56,275 nt of DNA. It comes from CAIJNA01 sp964516815 (GTDB lineage Bacteria; Campylobacterota; Campylobacteria; Campylobacterales; Arcobacteraceae). Location of the stretch: contig CAZEXK010000008.1 of assembly GCA_964516815.1 (NCBI GenBank), positions 1 through 56,275 of the forward strand, given 5' to 3'. Each line of letters begins with the position of its first letter. Position 1 is the first letter of the stretch. The notes under the pieces are model-generated. The model worked only from the letters and a program-made list of their open reading frames with translations. It ran no database searches and was not told the origin of the DNA. Both the position numbers and the translations under genes were made by a program. This document shows positions 35,901 to 44,598 of this stretch, piece by piece.

Positions 35901-37077
35901 TTGTACCATTACTGGCTTCATCTTGTGCATTTGCAACTAAGGTATAAGAATAATTTGCATTATCATCAAAGTTTTGTAATTTTTTAAAAGAAACATTTCC
36001 ATTCTCATCAATTTCAAATAAGTTGTAATTCACACTTCTATTATCTTCACTTAAAGTTAATATCTTATATGTTAAATCAGAATTATCACTTGCAAATATA
36101 TTAGAAACGAATAGTTCTTGTTCTGATATTTGAATGCTAATTTCATTGCTTTGAACATTAGGAGAAGTTGTATCTTTAAATACACTTATATGTAAGGTGT
36201 CAGAAATAAACTGCTTGTTATCTTGCAAATAAAAATAATAATGAAAGTAAGAAGCATTGATATCATCAAAAGTCAAACTTATTTCAGCTTTACCATCATC
36301 ATCTAAAGATACAATATTGTCAAAACTTAAATTACTATCATCACCTGTAGTATTATATGCCATAAAAACCTTAGTTAATGGCTCGCCATTTAGCTCTATC
36401 ATCTTTTGTATTTGAGTAGAAGTATTAATGGCAGTAATTTTATTTGTTAAGTACGGAATAGCAGGACCAGTTGTATCGACATTTGGATCAACTTGTTCTC
36501 TTAGTATTTGTTCAAAGTGCTCTAATGCTTTAGTAGAAGACATTAGTTTTTTATTTAGATATTCACTTGAAAAGCTATTATTTAAGTCTTCATTGCTAGT
36601 ATTCATACTTGTTAGGTCTAAATAAGTTACATTATTTAAGGTATTTCTACTATTTTGAGTAATATTAATTCCATTTTTAATATCATCGTCATCATCTAAA
36701 GATTGTAAAAATCTTATTATATTTAGAACTCTAGAATCATTTGAATCTGTTGTGTTTATATCATTAATTAAATTCGTTGGATATATTCTTCTAGAAGCAT
36801 CACTTATTTTTGATATTTTTGAACCATGAATTGAACCTACATATACTTTACCAAGCGTAAATCTAACCTCACAGGAATCTTTATATCTAAAACTACCATT
36901 TTTATTTTCATAATCACCAGTAATTCCATTGATGTCTTTACACTCATACTCAAGACCATTAACTGTTGAATCTACAAAATATGCTATTTTTGTATCGCTA
37001 TTTGATTCTACACTTGTTTCGTTTGTACAAGCAATAAAATTAAATACAATAAAAATAATAGCTATTATAAGTTTCAT
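32935..37077 (-). CDS. Large lipoprotein: cadherin-like repeats plus inactive M6-peptidase-like domain
   Basis: A 1380-residue protein. The signal peptide ends at lipobox FIA|C (Cys17). Residues ~30-190 are the N-terminal domain shared with the neighbour (YFVDSTVNGLEYEC, IRFLQSLDDDDDIKNGINI). Residues ~290-985 hold about six cadherin-like repeats marked by linkers such as VLDNPP, VIDNAP and VVDNAP. From ~991 to the end the layout resembles an M6 (immune-inhibitor-A-like) peptidase: LSEYFNTVSKGKFTI, DVDFNDFDTYKN, IIFIIAGGDYTYGHYA, NEFALMGNGFLG and HPSAFNKVRQGWVIP. The HExxH zinc site is replaced by KLVSE (1185-1189), so it is probably inactive. It overlaps trpE by four bases (ATGA). Confidence 0.75.
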   Translation of the reverse strand: MKLIIAIIFIVFNFIACTNETSVESNSDTKIAYFVDSTVNGLEYECKDINGITGDYENKNGSFRYKDSCEVRFTLGKVYVGSIHGSKISKISDASRRIYPTNLINDINTTDSNDSRVLNIIRFLQSLDDDDDIKNGINITQNSRNTLNNVTYLDLTSMNTSNEDLNNSFSSEYLNKKLMSSTKALEHFEQILREQVDPNVDTTGPAIPYLTNKITAINTSTQIQKMIELNGEPLTKVFMAYNTTGDDSNLSFDNIVSLDDDGKAEISLTFDDINASYFHYYFYLQDNKQFISDTLHISVFKDTTSPNVQSNEISIQISEQELFVSNIFASDNSDLTYKILTLSEDNRSVNYNLFEIDENGNVSFKKLQNFDDNANYSYTLVANAQDEASNGTNVFITVDLFNVLDNPPALTSDEYNISILEEPQNNIIIYELNTTLQSDIDQYPDNNLSFSAITYVLHNHTDLFEVNTTTGSLSIKNNTDDLFDYEKLNKNDIDLNISVENNNTTDSGFQTFVNIHINIVNKIDTTPSFTLNSAVSISEHNSSSSIIVDTAIKDISNSDYNLSMLFSIEAGDDGNFSINENTGAITIIGDNLDFESKNEYTLKIRATNTLDTNKAIDNFYDVNLTINILDVIDNAPVIIYKNLIAVIPEDTNANFTIANVDTNGSIADENVTTSYTLITQDTPFKVDNAGIVSTSRKLINDYNESMDANSLTSYTLEIQASNTWWNNSINNSNIITFDIDISNVVDNAPKIKLENNISISVDENLSSQLNKNNVDAKSSSSIGMQITQILKDGNISDENNITTYHIISGNDEGKFSINEFNGIVDLNISLDYETTQNYNLGILAKNTWYDGSLNDSNILNLKIDVKNKIEKTPKKILLENINVHENTDTRTIIHSIKQALSHSPSTIDELSLTNFAIVNGNDGNFTILSQAQQDAKFTFGNLMLDGIANKRGNLDYESKIFYNLDILTSNAFGDTHQDINISIIDDVDDELPFLIIAINYADISLITMEDDLETLFFNEKTDKSRLSEYFNTVSKGKFTISAAKETNGIANNGIIVVNLDRNHTKSPNQLRVDIQDALSISSNDVDFNDFDTYKNINTNVVQNDGVISDKELQIIFIIAGGDYTYGHYAKYNVVNNINSDIAITSVTGTFKDLNLSLDSKKINTNYYIIGELLNNKQISIGLIAKLVSEQLLKFTGTQGGHESNEFALMGNGFLGFDNNHIFTSHPVHPSAFNKVRQGWVIPTLLKSGFNDDINFFNTHDNTKKFNIYKIDDKDSNIYYLLENRNYTTDGSYVKYDNGIRGLISGFKGGIIIWEVDLDSQRISTVKLNNTQNVIFRDGNSSINDLPAHVRDVFEFTNTGTMIGKDDDAGNKQYTIGIKVK

Positions 37078-38492
37078 ACTAGTTGGCTTAAATCCTTTAA
37101 AGTGTTTATATTTGCAGCAAGTTTATTATTGACTTCTAAGTATTCCATCTCATCAACGCTATCAGCAACAATACCTGCACCTGCTTGAAATATTATCTTA
37201 TTGTCTTTAACAAGAGACGTTCTAATAGTAATCGCACTATCCATATTACCATCAAATCCAAAATAAGCAATACTACCAGAATAAAAAGTTCTTTTAAGTT
37301 TCTCAAATTGTGCAATTATTTCCATAGCTCTTATTTTAGGTGCTCCTGTCATCGTACCAGCTGTAAATGTAGCTGCAAATAAGTCAAACATGTCATATTT
37401 ACTATCAAGATATGCTTCAACATCGCTTACTATATGCATAACATGAGAATACTTTTCTACTCTCATTTTATCAACTACTTTCACAGTTCCTGCCTTTGCT
37501 ACTCTTCCTACATCGTTTCGTCCTAAATCAATCAACATAATATGTTCTGCTAATTCTTTAGTGTCATTTAAAAGTTCATTTTTAAGACTTTCATCCTCTT
37601 TTGAACTTCTTCCTCTTTTTCTAGTTCCAGCAAGTGGTCTGAGTAATATTTTATTATTACTTAATTTTACCATAACTTCAGGTGAAGAACCAACTATATC
37701 AAAATCTTTATATTCTAATAAATATAAATATGGTGAAGGGTTTTTGCTTCTTAATACTCTATAAAAACTAAAAGAATCAATATTAACTTCAGCTGTATAT
37801 CTATTTGTCATAAGTACTTGAAATATATCACCTGATCTTATAAGCTCTTTTGATTTTTTAACCATATTAAAAAACTTATCTTTACTATGTTCAAAAGTAC
37901 CTTCAGATAATATTTCAGCTTTTTTTAATGGTATGGTTGAAAAAGGCTCTTGTAGTATAGTTTTTATTTGCTTGATGTATTTTTCAAAAGAGGGCATTGA
38001 GGTTACCATTGTTAAATATGAATTTTTATGAGAATATATCAAAACCATTTTTGGACGTATTAAATCTAAATCAGGTATATTAATATCATCTTTTAAACTA
38101 CTCATCGCATCTTTTAGTTTTGGTTCAAATTGTTTTACCATATCATAAGATACATTGCCAATAAAACCATCAATTAAACCAACTCCTAATTCTTCACTTT
38201 TTTGTATGTATGCTTGAGTATTTATTTTGTTGTAATATTCTTTTAAAAAATCAAAAGGGTTTTCATTAATTTCACTTTTTATTGATTTTTCATTAATATA
38301 ATAAGATTTACCATTTTCATGAATAACTCTTTCTCTATCTCCTATTATAATATAAGAAAAATTACCCTCATTATTATTTACAACAGACTCAAATAAAAAA
38401 GTAATTTCTTCTTTAAATAAACTCTTCATTTTTGGATAAATTGATACAGGAGTCAATTCATCTAAAAATAGTTTATCATGAAAAAACTGCAC
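37074..38492 (-). CDS. trpE: Anthranilate synthase component I
   Basis: Makes anthranilate from chorismate with TrpG, the first committed step to tryptophan. It is 472 residues long. The feedback-site motif LTPVSIYPKM is at the N-terminus. The chorismate-binding domain has PLAGTRKRGRS, LIDLGRNDVGRV, HIVSDVEA, TFTAGTMTGAPK and YSGSIAYFGFDG. The GTG start overlaps the stop of the SPOR gene (TAGTG). No other trp gene is visible, so trpE lies apart from a trp operon. An aminodeoxychorismate synthase role (PabB) is the main alternative, but the LTPVS motif favours TrpE. Confidence 0.88.
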   Translation of the reverse strand: MQFFHDKLFLDELTPVSIYPKMKSLFKEEITFLFESVVNNNEGNFSYIIIGDRERVIHENGKSYYINEKSIKSEINENPFDFLKEYYNKINTQAYIQKSEELGVGLIDGFIGNVSYDMVKQFEPKLKDAMSSLKDDINIPDLDLIRPKMVLIYSHKNSYLTMVTSMPSFEKYIKQIKTILQEPFSTIPLKKAEILSEGTFEHSKDKFFNMVKKSKELIRSGDIFQVLMTNRYTAEVNIDSFSFYRVLRSKNPSPYLYLLEYKDFDIVGSSPEVMVKLSNNKILLRPLAGTRKRGRSSKEDESLKNELLNDTKELAEHIMLIDLGRNDVGRVAKAGTVKVVDKMRVEKYSHVMHIVSDVEAYLDSKYDMFDLFAATFTAGTMTGAPKIRAMEIIAQFEKLKRTFYSGSIAYFGFDGNMDSAITIRTSLVKDNKIIFQAGAGIVADSVDEMEYLEVNNKLAANINTLKDLSQLV

Positions 38493-39520
38493 TATTTTAT
38501 CTTTAGTATAAATGCCTTTTTATTATTACTGGCATTTCTTATTTTAAGTAAATCTTTTTGAGCAAGAGCGTAACTATCAAATGGTCCAACCAATACTTTT
38601 TCATAAGTTTGTGATTTTACTGTCATTTTACGAATAATATATGACATAGATGAATTTTTTAACTTATTAATTAGTAAAGGGCTAGGGCTTGTCTTAAATG
38701 CCCCAACTTGTACATAATAAGCATTTTTTGATGGTTTAGGTTTTAGTATTTTATTGACTTCTTCTATTTTTTTAGGAAAAACTTTCTTAACTCGTTTTTC
38801 GATTTTAAAATCTTTCATAGGTGGAGTTAAGTGTCTATTTTCTATAATTTTATCTTCTAGTATTATTTCTTTGATAGGTGCTTGAATAGTTTGTTCTTCT
38901 TTTTGAACCACTTGAGTCATTGATCTTTTTTCAACTAAGGGTTCTACTTTTTCTTTTTCAACTAAGGGTTCTACTTTTTCTTTTTCAATTAAGATTTCAT
39001 TGTTTTTAATAGAATTTGATATCTCATTTTGATTTATGCTAAATAGATCGCCTTTTTGTTCTTTCAAATCATAATTTTGAGATATATTAGTATTATTGTC
39101 GTTTAAATTATTTTGATTATTTAAAGCAATATCATCAGATATGTTATCTATTTTATTAGAATGGATATTATCTAATCTAGCATCTTGACTTATAAAGTTA
39201 TCATCTGAAAATTTATTTGTTTGTTCAGGCTGAAATAGAAGTCTTATAATTATAAGAGTAATAAGAAACAACAATACAAATGCAAAAGTTAAAACAATAT
39301 ATTTTTCTTTACTATTACTATCATTTAGTAAAACAATATCATCTAGTTCATTAGCATTATGAAAATCATTACTAATTATTGTATTATTTGAATCATCAAA
39401 TGTATTTGATGTAATAGTTTGTTTTTTTAGTTTATCTAGATTATTTGTTTGTTTTCTTAGTTTTTCTTTTTCTTTTTCGATTTCAAGATTTTTAACAAAA
39501 TCATCGCCTTTAATATTCAT
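38492..39520 (-). CDS. SPOR-domain membrane protein
   Basis: A 342-residue single-pass inner-membrane protein. Residues 1-72 are cytosolic and charged, 73-96 form one membrane helix, and ~97-260 are a low-complexity periplasmic linker rich in Asn, Glu and Lys. The C-terminus (~262-342, YYVQVGAFKTSPSP to the end) is a SPOR domain, which binds denuded peptidoglycan at division septa. Two 9-residue tandem repeats occur at 181-198. A role at the septum or cell wall is likely. It lies 13 bases after glyA in the fur operon. Confidence 0.88.
   Translation of the reverse strand: MNIKGDDFVKNLEIEKEKEKLRKQTNNLDKLKKQTITSNTFDDSNNTIISNDFHNANELDDIVLLNDSNSKEKYIVLTFAFVLLFLITLIIIRLLFQPEQTNKFSDDNFISQDARLDNIHSNKIDNISDDIALNNQNNLNDNNTNISQNYDLKEQKGDLFSINQNEISNSIKNNEILIEKEKVEPLVEKEKVEPLVEKRSMTQVVQKEEQTIQAPIKEIILEDKIIENRHLTPPMKDFKIEKRVKKVFPKKIEEVNKILKPKPSKNAYYVQVGAFKTSPSPLLINKLKNSSMSYIIRKMTVKSQTYEKVLVGPFDSYALAQKDLLKIRNASNNKKAFILKIK
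38927..38980. repeat. 27-base tandem repeat in the SPOR gene linker
   Basis: Two near-identical 27-base copies encode KVEPLVEKE-type units at residues 181-198. The repeat is in frame, so copy changes would alter only linker length. Confidence 0.7.
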
Positions 39521-39533
39521 GAGTTGCCTTTTA

Positions 39534-40796
39534 TTAATATGTACTTTGTGTATAAATTACAAAGTTTTTTGATAATTCTTTCAGTTCATTTTTTATGGTG
39601 CTATGTAACTGAGTATCATTAACATTGTCTAAAACATCACAAATTTTATTTGCAATAAATTTAAACTCATCTTCACCCATACCTCTTGCAGTTAATGCAG
39701 GACTTCCTATTCTAATACCAGAAGTTACAAAAGGACTTCTAGTTTCACCTGGAACTGTATTTTTATTTACAGTAATTCCAGCATTACCTAAAGCAATATC
39801 TGCATCCTTACCTGAAAAATCCTTATTTAAAAAACTAACAAGTATCAGATGGTTATCTGTTCCATTACTAACTATATCATAACCTCTTTGCATCATAACA
39901 CTAGCAAGTACGCTAGCATTGTTTTTTACTTGTTTTGCATATTCTTTCCAAGAAGGATCTAATATTTCTTTAAAAGCAACTGCTTTTGCAGCAATTACAT
40001 GTATTAAAGGTCCACCTTGAATACCTGGAAAGATTGCTGAGTTTATTTTTTTGGAAATATCCTCATCATTAGTCATAATCATTCCGCCTCTTGGACCTCT
40101 TAGTGTTTTATGTGTTGTCGTTGTAACAACGTGTGCATGAGGGAAAGGACTAGGATGTTCATTTGCAGCAACTAAACCAGCTATATGCGCAATATCAGCA
40201 AACAGTATAGCTCCAACCGCATCAGCAATTTCTCTAAATTTTGCAAAATCAATTTCTCTAGCGTATGCACTAGCACCACAAATTATAATTTTTGGTTCTA
40301 CTATTTTAGCAATATCCATTACTTTTTCATAATTAATTCTACCATCAAGTTCAACGCCATAAGTAAAAGCAGAATAATTTTTACCAGAAAAACTAGGTTT
40401 TGAACCATGAGTTAAATGTCCACCATGAGATAAATCCATTCCTAAAATTTTATCTCCTGCTTTAATAAGACCAGCATATACTGCTCCATTAGCTTGTGAA
40501 CCTGAATGAGGTTGTACATTTGCAAATTTACACCCAAATATTTCACAAGCTCTATTGATTGCTAATTGCTCAACTTCATCCGCAAATTCACATCCACCAT
40601 AATATCTTTTATAAGGATAACCTTCTGCATATTTATTAGTAAAAACTGAACCCATAGCTTGCATTACTGCTGGGCTAGTAAAATTTTCACTAGCAATCAT
40701 TTCTAGATGATCTGTTTGTCTTTCTAATTCATTTTCAATCATTGCAAATATTTCACTATCCGCAACTTGTAAATTATCGTTTTTTATAAAGTTCAA
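39534..40796 (-). CDS. glyA: Serine hydroxymethyltransferase
   Basis: Interconverts serine and glycine while charging tetrahydrofolate with a one-carbon unit. It is 420 residues long. The PLP lysine is in VVTTTTHKTLRGPRGG, the family signature. Other motifs are EMIASENFTSPAVMQAMGS, YAEGYPYKRYYGGCE and NVQPHSGSQAN. It lies 17 bases after lysS and 13 before the SPOR gene. The order fur-lysS-glyA is the same as in Campylobacter jejuni. Confidence 0.97.
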   Translation of the reverse strand: MNFIKNDNLQVADSEIFAMIENELERQTDHLEMIASENFTSPAVMQAMGSVFTNKYAEGYPYKRYYGGCEFADEVEQLAINRACEIFGCKFANVQPHSGSQANGAVYAGLIKAGDKILGMDLSHGGHLTHGSKPSFSGKNYSAFTYGVELDGRINYEKVMDIAKIVEPKIIICGASAYAREIDFAKFREIADAVGAILFADIAHIAGLVAANEHPSPFPHAHVVTTTTHKTLRGPRGGMIMTNDEDISKKINSAIFPGIQGGPLIHVIAAKAVAFKEILDPSWKEYAKQVKNNASVLASVMMQRGYDIVSNGTDNHLILVSFLNKDFSGKDADIALGNAGITVNKNTVPGETRSPFVTSGIRIGSPALTARGMGEDEFKFIANKICDVLDNVNDTQLHSTIKNELKELSKNFVIYTQSTY

Positions 40797-40813
40797 ATTA
40801 TATCCTTGTATAT

Positions 40814-42337
40814 TTATGTTGTTTCATCAGTATGTAAATCAATTTCATTAGCAATTGGTTTCATTGCTGGAAATAATAATACATCTCTAATACTTTGTTG
40901 ATTTGTTAGTAACATAACTAATCTATCAATGCCAATACCTTGTCCAGCCGTAGGTGCCATTCCATATGACAAGGCATTCACAAAATCACTATCCATCTCA
41001 TGTGCTTCATCGTCTCCAGAATCTTTTGCAGACACTTGTCCTTCAAATCTTTCTAATTGATCCAAAGGATCATTTAATTCAGAAAAAGCATTGGCAATTT
41101 CTCTACCACCAATAAATAATTCAAATCTCTCTGTAAGTTCAGTATTGTTATCATTTTTTCTAGCAAGTGGTGATATCTCCACTGGGTAATCAGTAATAAA
41201 AGTAGGATTTATTAATTTACCCTCAACGTATTCATCAAACAATTCACCTTGCAATTGACCTAAATTCATTTTATCATTTACATCAATATTATTACTTTTT
41301 AAGTATGAAATTATTTTATCTTTGTCATTGCAAATGTCAGCAGGTACTCCACCTATTTTTGATAATGATTCAATTAATGCTATCTCAGTAAAATCAGAAA
41401 AATCAATTTGTAAATCAGCATAAGGTAATAATGTAGGTAAATTTAAATGCTCAAATAAATATAAAAAATATTCTTTTGTTATATTTATCAAATCTCTATA
41501 TGTTTTATAAGCCCAATAAAATTCAATAGATGTAAATTCTGGATTATGAGTAGCATCCATCCCTTCATTTCTAAAGTTTCTGTTTATTTCAAATACTGCT
41601 TCAAAACCACCTACTATTAGTCTTTTTAAGTAAAGTTCAGGAGCAATTCTTAAATACCTGTTGACATCTAAAGCATTATGATGGGTTATAAAAGGTTTAG
41701 CATTTGCACCACCCGCTATTGGATGCATCATTGGTGTCTCAACTTCTAAAAAGCCTTTATCTTCAAAAAATCTTCTAGTAAGTGATACTATTTTAGATCT
41801 TGTATGAAAAGTTTTTTTAACATCCGTATTCATAATCAAATCCAAATATCTTTGTCTATATCTTAATTCTTTATCAGCAAGTCCATGATATTTTTCAGGT
41901 AAAGGTGAAATTGATTTAGTTAGTATTTTTACATTATTAGCATGCAAAGAAAGCTCTCCTTTACCAGTAACAAATGGATAGCCTTGAACTTCAATAATAT
42001 CTCCAACTTCAATAAGTTTTTTAAATATATTATTATAAAAACCTTCACTTAAATTATCTCTAGCAACATATATTTGTAAAAGACCGCTTTCATCTTCAAT
42101 TTTTATAAATGAAGCCTTACCCATTAGTCTGTAAAATTTAATTCTTCCAGATACTACGTATTGTTTATTAGTATCTCTTCTATTATCTTCATCCTCTTGT
42201 ATTAAAGCTGAATTTTCATCCAAAAATTTTTCAACTTTAGTATCTCTTTTAGAGATGTTAGAATAAGGATTTAACCCTAATTCTCTTAATTGATTAGCTT
42301 TTTGAATTCTTTGTTGTATATATTTATTTTCAAACAA
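40814..42337 (-). CDS. lysS: Lysyl-tRNA synthetase (class II)
   Basis: Charges tRNA-Lys. The 507-residue protein has an N-terminal OB-fold anticodon domain (YVVSGRIKFYRLMGKASFIKIED). Class II motif 2 is seen in FRNEGMDATHNPEFTSIEFYWAY and motif 3 in GQGIGIDRLVMLLTN. MMHPIAGGANAKPF is the active-site loop. It lies 24 bases after fur. Confidence 0.97.
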   Translation of the reverse strand: MFENKYIQQRIQKANQLRELGLNPYSNISKRDTKVEKFLDENSALIQEDEDNRRDTNKQYVVSGRIKFYRLMGKASFIKIEDESGLLQIYVARDNLSEGFYNNIFKKLIEVGDIIEVQGYPFVTGKGELSLHANNVKILTKSISPLPEKYHGLADKELRYRQRYLDLIMNTDVKKTFHTRSKIVSLTRRFFEDKGFLEVETPMMHPIAGGANAKPFITHHNALDVNRYLRIAPELYLKRLIVGGFEAVFEINRNFRNEGMDATHNPEFTSIEFYWAYKTYRDLINITKEYFLYLFEHLNLPTLLPYADLQIDFSDFTEIALIESLSKIGGVPADICNDKDKIISYLKSNNIDVNDKMNLGQLQGELFDEYVEGKLINPTFITDYPVEISPLARKNDNNTELTERFELFIGGREIANAFSELNDPLDQLERFEGQVSAKDSGDDEAHEMDSDFVNALSYGMAPTAGQGIGIDRLVMLLTNQQSIRDVLLFPAMKPIANEIDLHTDETT

Positions 42338-42361
42338 TTTATTTTGTCCTTGTATTTGTTT

Positions 42362-42796
42362 TTATTGGCATTTTTTACATAGACCATATATTTGCATACT
42401 ATGATTTTGCATTATAAATTCATTATTCTTAGCTATTTGTTCTTGCTTAAGTTCAATATCTTCATCTAAAAATTCAATAATCGTATTGCATGAAGTACAA
42501 ATAAGATGATCGTGATGTTTTTTGGTATTTCTTTCATATTTTTTACCATCAGTACCAAATGATATTGACGATATTAGCTTAACTTCTTCTAAAAACTTTA
42601 AAGTTCTATATATTGTAGCTATACCTATGTTTTGTTCTGGATTGTCTTTTTGAATTATTGCATGTATATCTTCAGCATTTAAATGCTCATCTATATTTAA
42701 AAGTATTTGTAATATCAAAGCTCTTTGTTCTGTATACTTCATACCTTTATCTTTAATAATAGTCTTTAATTCTTCAATAACAATATTTTCTTTCAT
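42362..42796 (-). CDS. fur: Ferric uptake regulator Fur
   Basis: A metal-responsive repressor of iron acquisition, 144 residues. The N-terminal winged helix contains the recognition segment GIATIYRTLKFLEEV. The metal-sensor region has HHDHLICTSCNTIIEF. A second C-terminal Cys pair (LCKKC) makes up a structural zinc site. PerR and Zur are alternatives, but its location next to lysS-glyA, as for Campylobacter fur, favours Fur. It sits between cvpA and lysS, transcribed with both. Confidence 0.92.
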   Translation of the reverse strand: MKENIVIEELKTIIKDKGMKYTEQRALILQILLNIDEHLNAEDIHAIIQKDNPEQNIGIATIYRTLKFLEEVKLISSISFGTDGKKYERNTKKHHDHLICTSCNTIIEFLDEDIELKQEQIAKNNEFIMQNHSMQIYGLCKKCQ

Positions 42797-42804
42797 TATT
42801 TTAC

Positions 42805-43368
42805 CTATTCTTTTTTAGTAATATCTTCAATATTAGCTTTTGTTGTATCTATGGTTTGAGTTATTTCGTCTTTAATTTTTATTGGATCTATTTTAATAAT
42901 AAGCTCTCCTGCACCAATTAGCATGGGATACATTATGCTATTTGCAGTTATATTTTCTAAGTTTTTTTCCAAAAATCCGACCTTGCTTACTGCAAAAACT
43001 ATTATGGCGAATATAGAAAATATCTTTCCAGCACCAAATAAAAAGCCCAATATTCTATCAAATATTCCAAGTCCACTGAGTGAAAATATTCTACTTACAA
43101 TCGTTCCAAATACATATATAAAGGCCCATACTATAACAATAGTAATAATAAAACCACTTAGCAAAATTACATTATCACTTTCAATAGGAATTATATTTGA
43201 TGAAATAAGTTCTCCCACTTCAAATGCATATTTAGATGCAATGTAAACACCAAGCACTATTCCTATTAAAGCAAAGGCTTCTTTGATAAAACCTCTAATT
43301 AAACCTTTTAATCCTAATAGTAGTACTAAAACTAGTACAACAACATCAAAATAATTAACTTCTTCCAT
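42805..43368 (-). CDS. cvpA: CvpA-family membrane protein
   Basis: An inner-membrane protein of 187 residues with four hydrophobic helices and a short charged C-terminus. The N-terminus NYFDVVVLVLVLLLGLKGLIRG and the following FIKEAFALIGIVLGVY are typical of CvpA proteins. In E. coli, CvpA is needed for colicin V export and envelope robustness; its exact activity is unclear. It is the first gene of the long leftward operon, and a TATAAT box lies at 43396-43401. Confidence 0.88.
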   Translation of the reverse strand: MEEVNYFDVVVLVLVLLLGLKGLIRGFIKEAFALIGIVLGVYIASKYAFEVGELISSNIIPIESDNVILLSGFIITIVIVWAFIYVFGTIVSRIFSLSGLGIFDRILGFLFGAGKIFSIFAIIVFAVSKVGFLEKNLENITANSIMYPMLIGAGELIIKIDPIKIKDEITQTIDTTKANIEDITKKE

Positions 43369-43395
43369 AAAACACCAATAATTTAAATTTTTATG

Positions 43396-43401
43396 ATTAT
43401 A
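43396..43401 (-). promoter_or_regulatory. -10 box for the cvpA-fur-lysS-glyA operon
   Basis: The minus strand reads TATAAT, 27 bases before the cvpA ATG. No Fur box was recognised by eye in the 145-base divergent gap. Confidence 0.55.
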
Positions 43402-43483
43402 CCATTTTTATATGAAAATTTACTTTACAAAAGGCAATATGTTAGTTTATTATGAATATAATATTTTAAGTTCTTTTTGCTAT

Positions 43484-43489
43484 TATAAT
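43484..43489 (+). promoter_or_regulatory. -10 box for ispG
   Basis: TATAAT. A second copy sits at 43491-43496. An AAAGG ribosome site and a TTG start at 43514 follow. Confidence 0.5.
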
Positions 43490-43513
43490 ATATAATTTTA
43501 TTAAAGGATAATC

Positions 43514-44578
43514 TTGATTAAAAGATATGACACGAAAAAAATATACGTCGGCAATGTAGCAATTGGTGGAGATGCTCCAATATCTGTACAATCAATGACT
43601 TTTACAAAAACAAGTGATATAGAAGCCACTATTGAGCAAATAAAGCTTTTACATTTTGCAGGTGCTGATATAGTTAGATTAGCAGTTCCAGATATGCAAG
43701 CGGCTAAAGCATTAAAAGTTATAAAACAAAATACTTCTTTGCCATTAGTTGCTGATATTCATTTTCATTATAAACTAGCATTAGAAGCTGCAAAGTATGT
43801 TGATTGTATTAGATTCAATCCTGGAAATATCGGTGATAAATCAAGAATAAAAGAAATAGTAAATGTTTGTAAACAAAGAAATATTCCTGTAAGAATTGGA
43901 GTAAATTGTGGTTCACTTGAAGCTCAATTTGAAGATAAATATGGACAAACAGCAAGAGGAATGGTTGAATCAGCTCTTTATAATATAAAATTTTTAGAAG
44001 ATTTAGACTTTACAAATATGAAAATATCAATGAAAGCTAGCGATGTTCAAAGAACAGTTGACGCTTATAGAATGTTACGACCTATGAATAATTATCCCTT
44101 TCACTTAGGTGTAACTGAAGCTGGAACTTTATTTCATAGTACCATAAAATCTTCTATAGGTTTGGGTTCTTTATTGCTAGAGGGTATTGGAGACACTCTT
44201 AGAGTATCAATTACAGGAGAACTTGAAAAAGAAATAGATGTAGGTAGAGCAATTTTAAAAGATGTGGGTATATCAAAAGAGGGTGTAAACATAATATCAT
44301 GTCCTACTTGTGGTAGAATTGAAGCTGATTTAGTAACAGCAGTTGCACAAGTAGAAGAAGCAACTAAACATATAAAAACACCATTAAATCTTTCTGTAAT
44401 GGGATGTGTAGTAAATGCACTAGGAGAAGCTAAAAGTGCTGATGTTGCAATAGCTTATGGAAAAGGTAGTGGGTTGATTATAAAAAAAGGTGAAATATTA
44501 ACAAAATTATCAACACAAGAGCTTCTCCCAAGATTTTTAGAAGAAGTAGAAAAAGAAGCTGAGCTTCAAAAAATTTAA
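43514..44578 (+). CDS. ispG: 4-hydroxy-3-methylbut-2-enyl diphosphate synthase
   Basis: An iron-sulfur enzyme of the MEP isoprenoid pathway that makes HMBPP. It is 354 residues long and starts at TTG with a good AAAGGA site. The N-terminal TIM barrel has IQSMTFTKTSD, VRLAVPDM, ADIHFHYKLAL and RFNPGNIG. The C-terminal cluster domain has CPTCGR and CVVNALGEA, giving the three Cys ligands. It probably forms a transcript with the CoA-binding gene 20 bases downstream. Confidence 0.97.
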   Translation: MIKRYDTKKIYVGNVAIGGDAPISVQSMTFTKTSDIEATIEQIKLLHFAGADIVRLAVPDMQAAKALKVIKQNTSLPLVADIHFHYKLALEAAKYVDCIRFNPGNIGDKSRIKEIVNVCKQRNIPVRIGVNCGSLEAQFEDKYGQTARGMVESALYNIKFLEDLDFTNMKISMKASDVQRTVDAYRMLRPMNNYPFHLGVTEAGTLFHSTIKSSIGLGSLLLEGIGDTLRVSITGELEKEIDVGRAILKDVGISKEGVNIISCPTCGRIEADLVTAVAQVEEATKHIKTPLNLSVMGCVVNALGEAKSADVAIAYGKGSGLIIKKGEILTKLSTQELLPRFLEEVEKEAELQKI

Positions 44579-44598
44579 ATAAAAAATAAGGATAAAAA

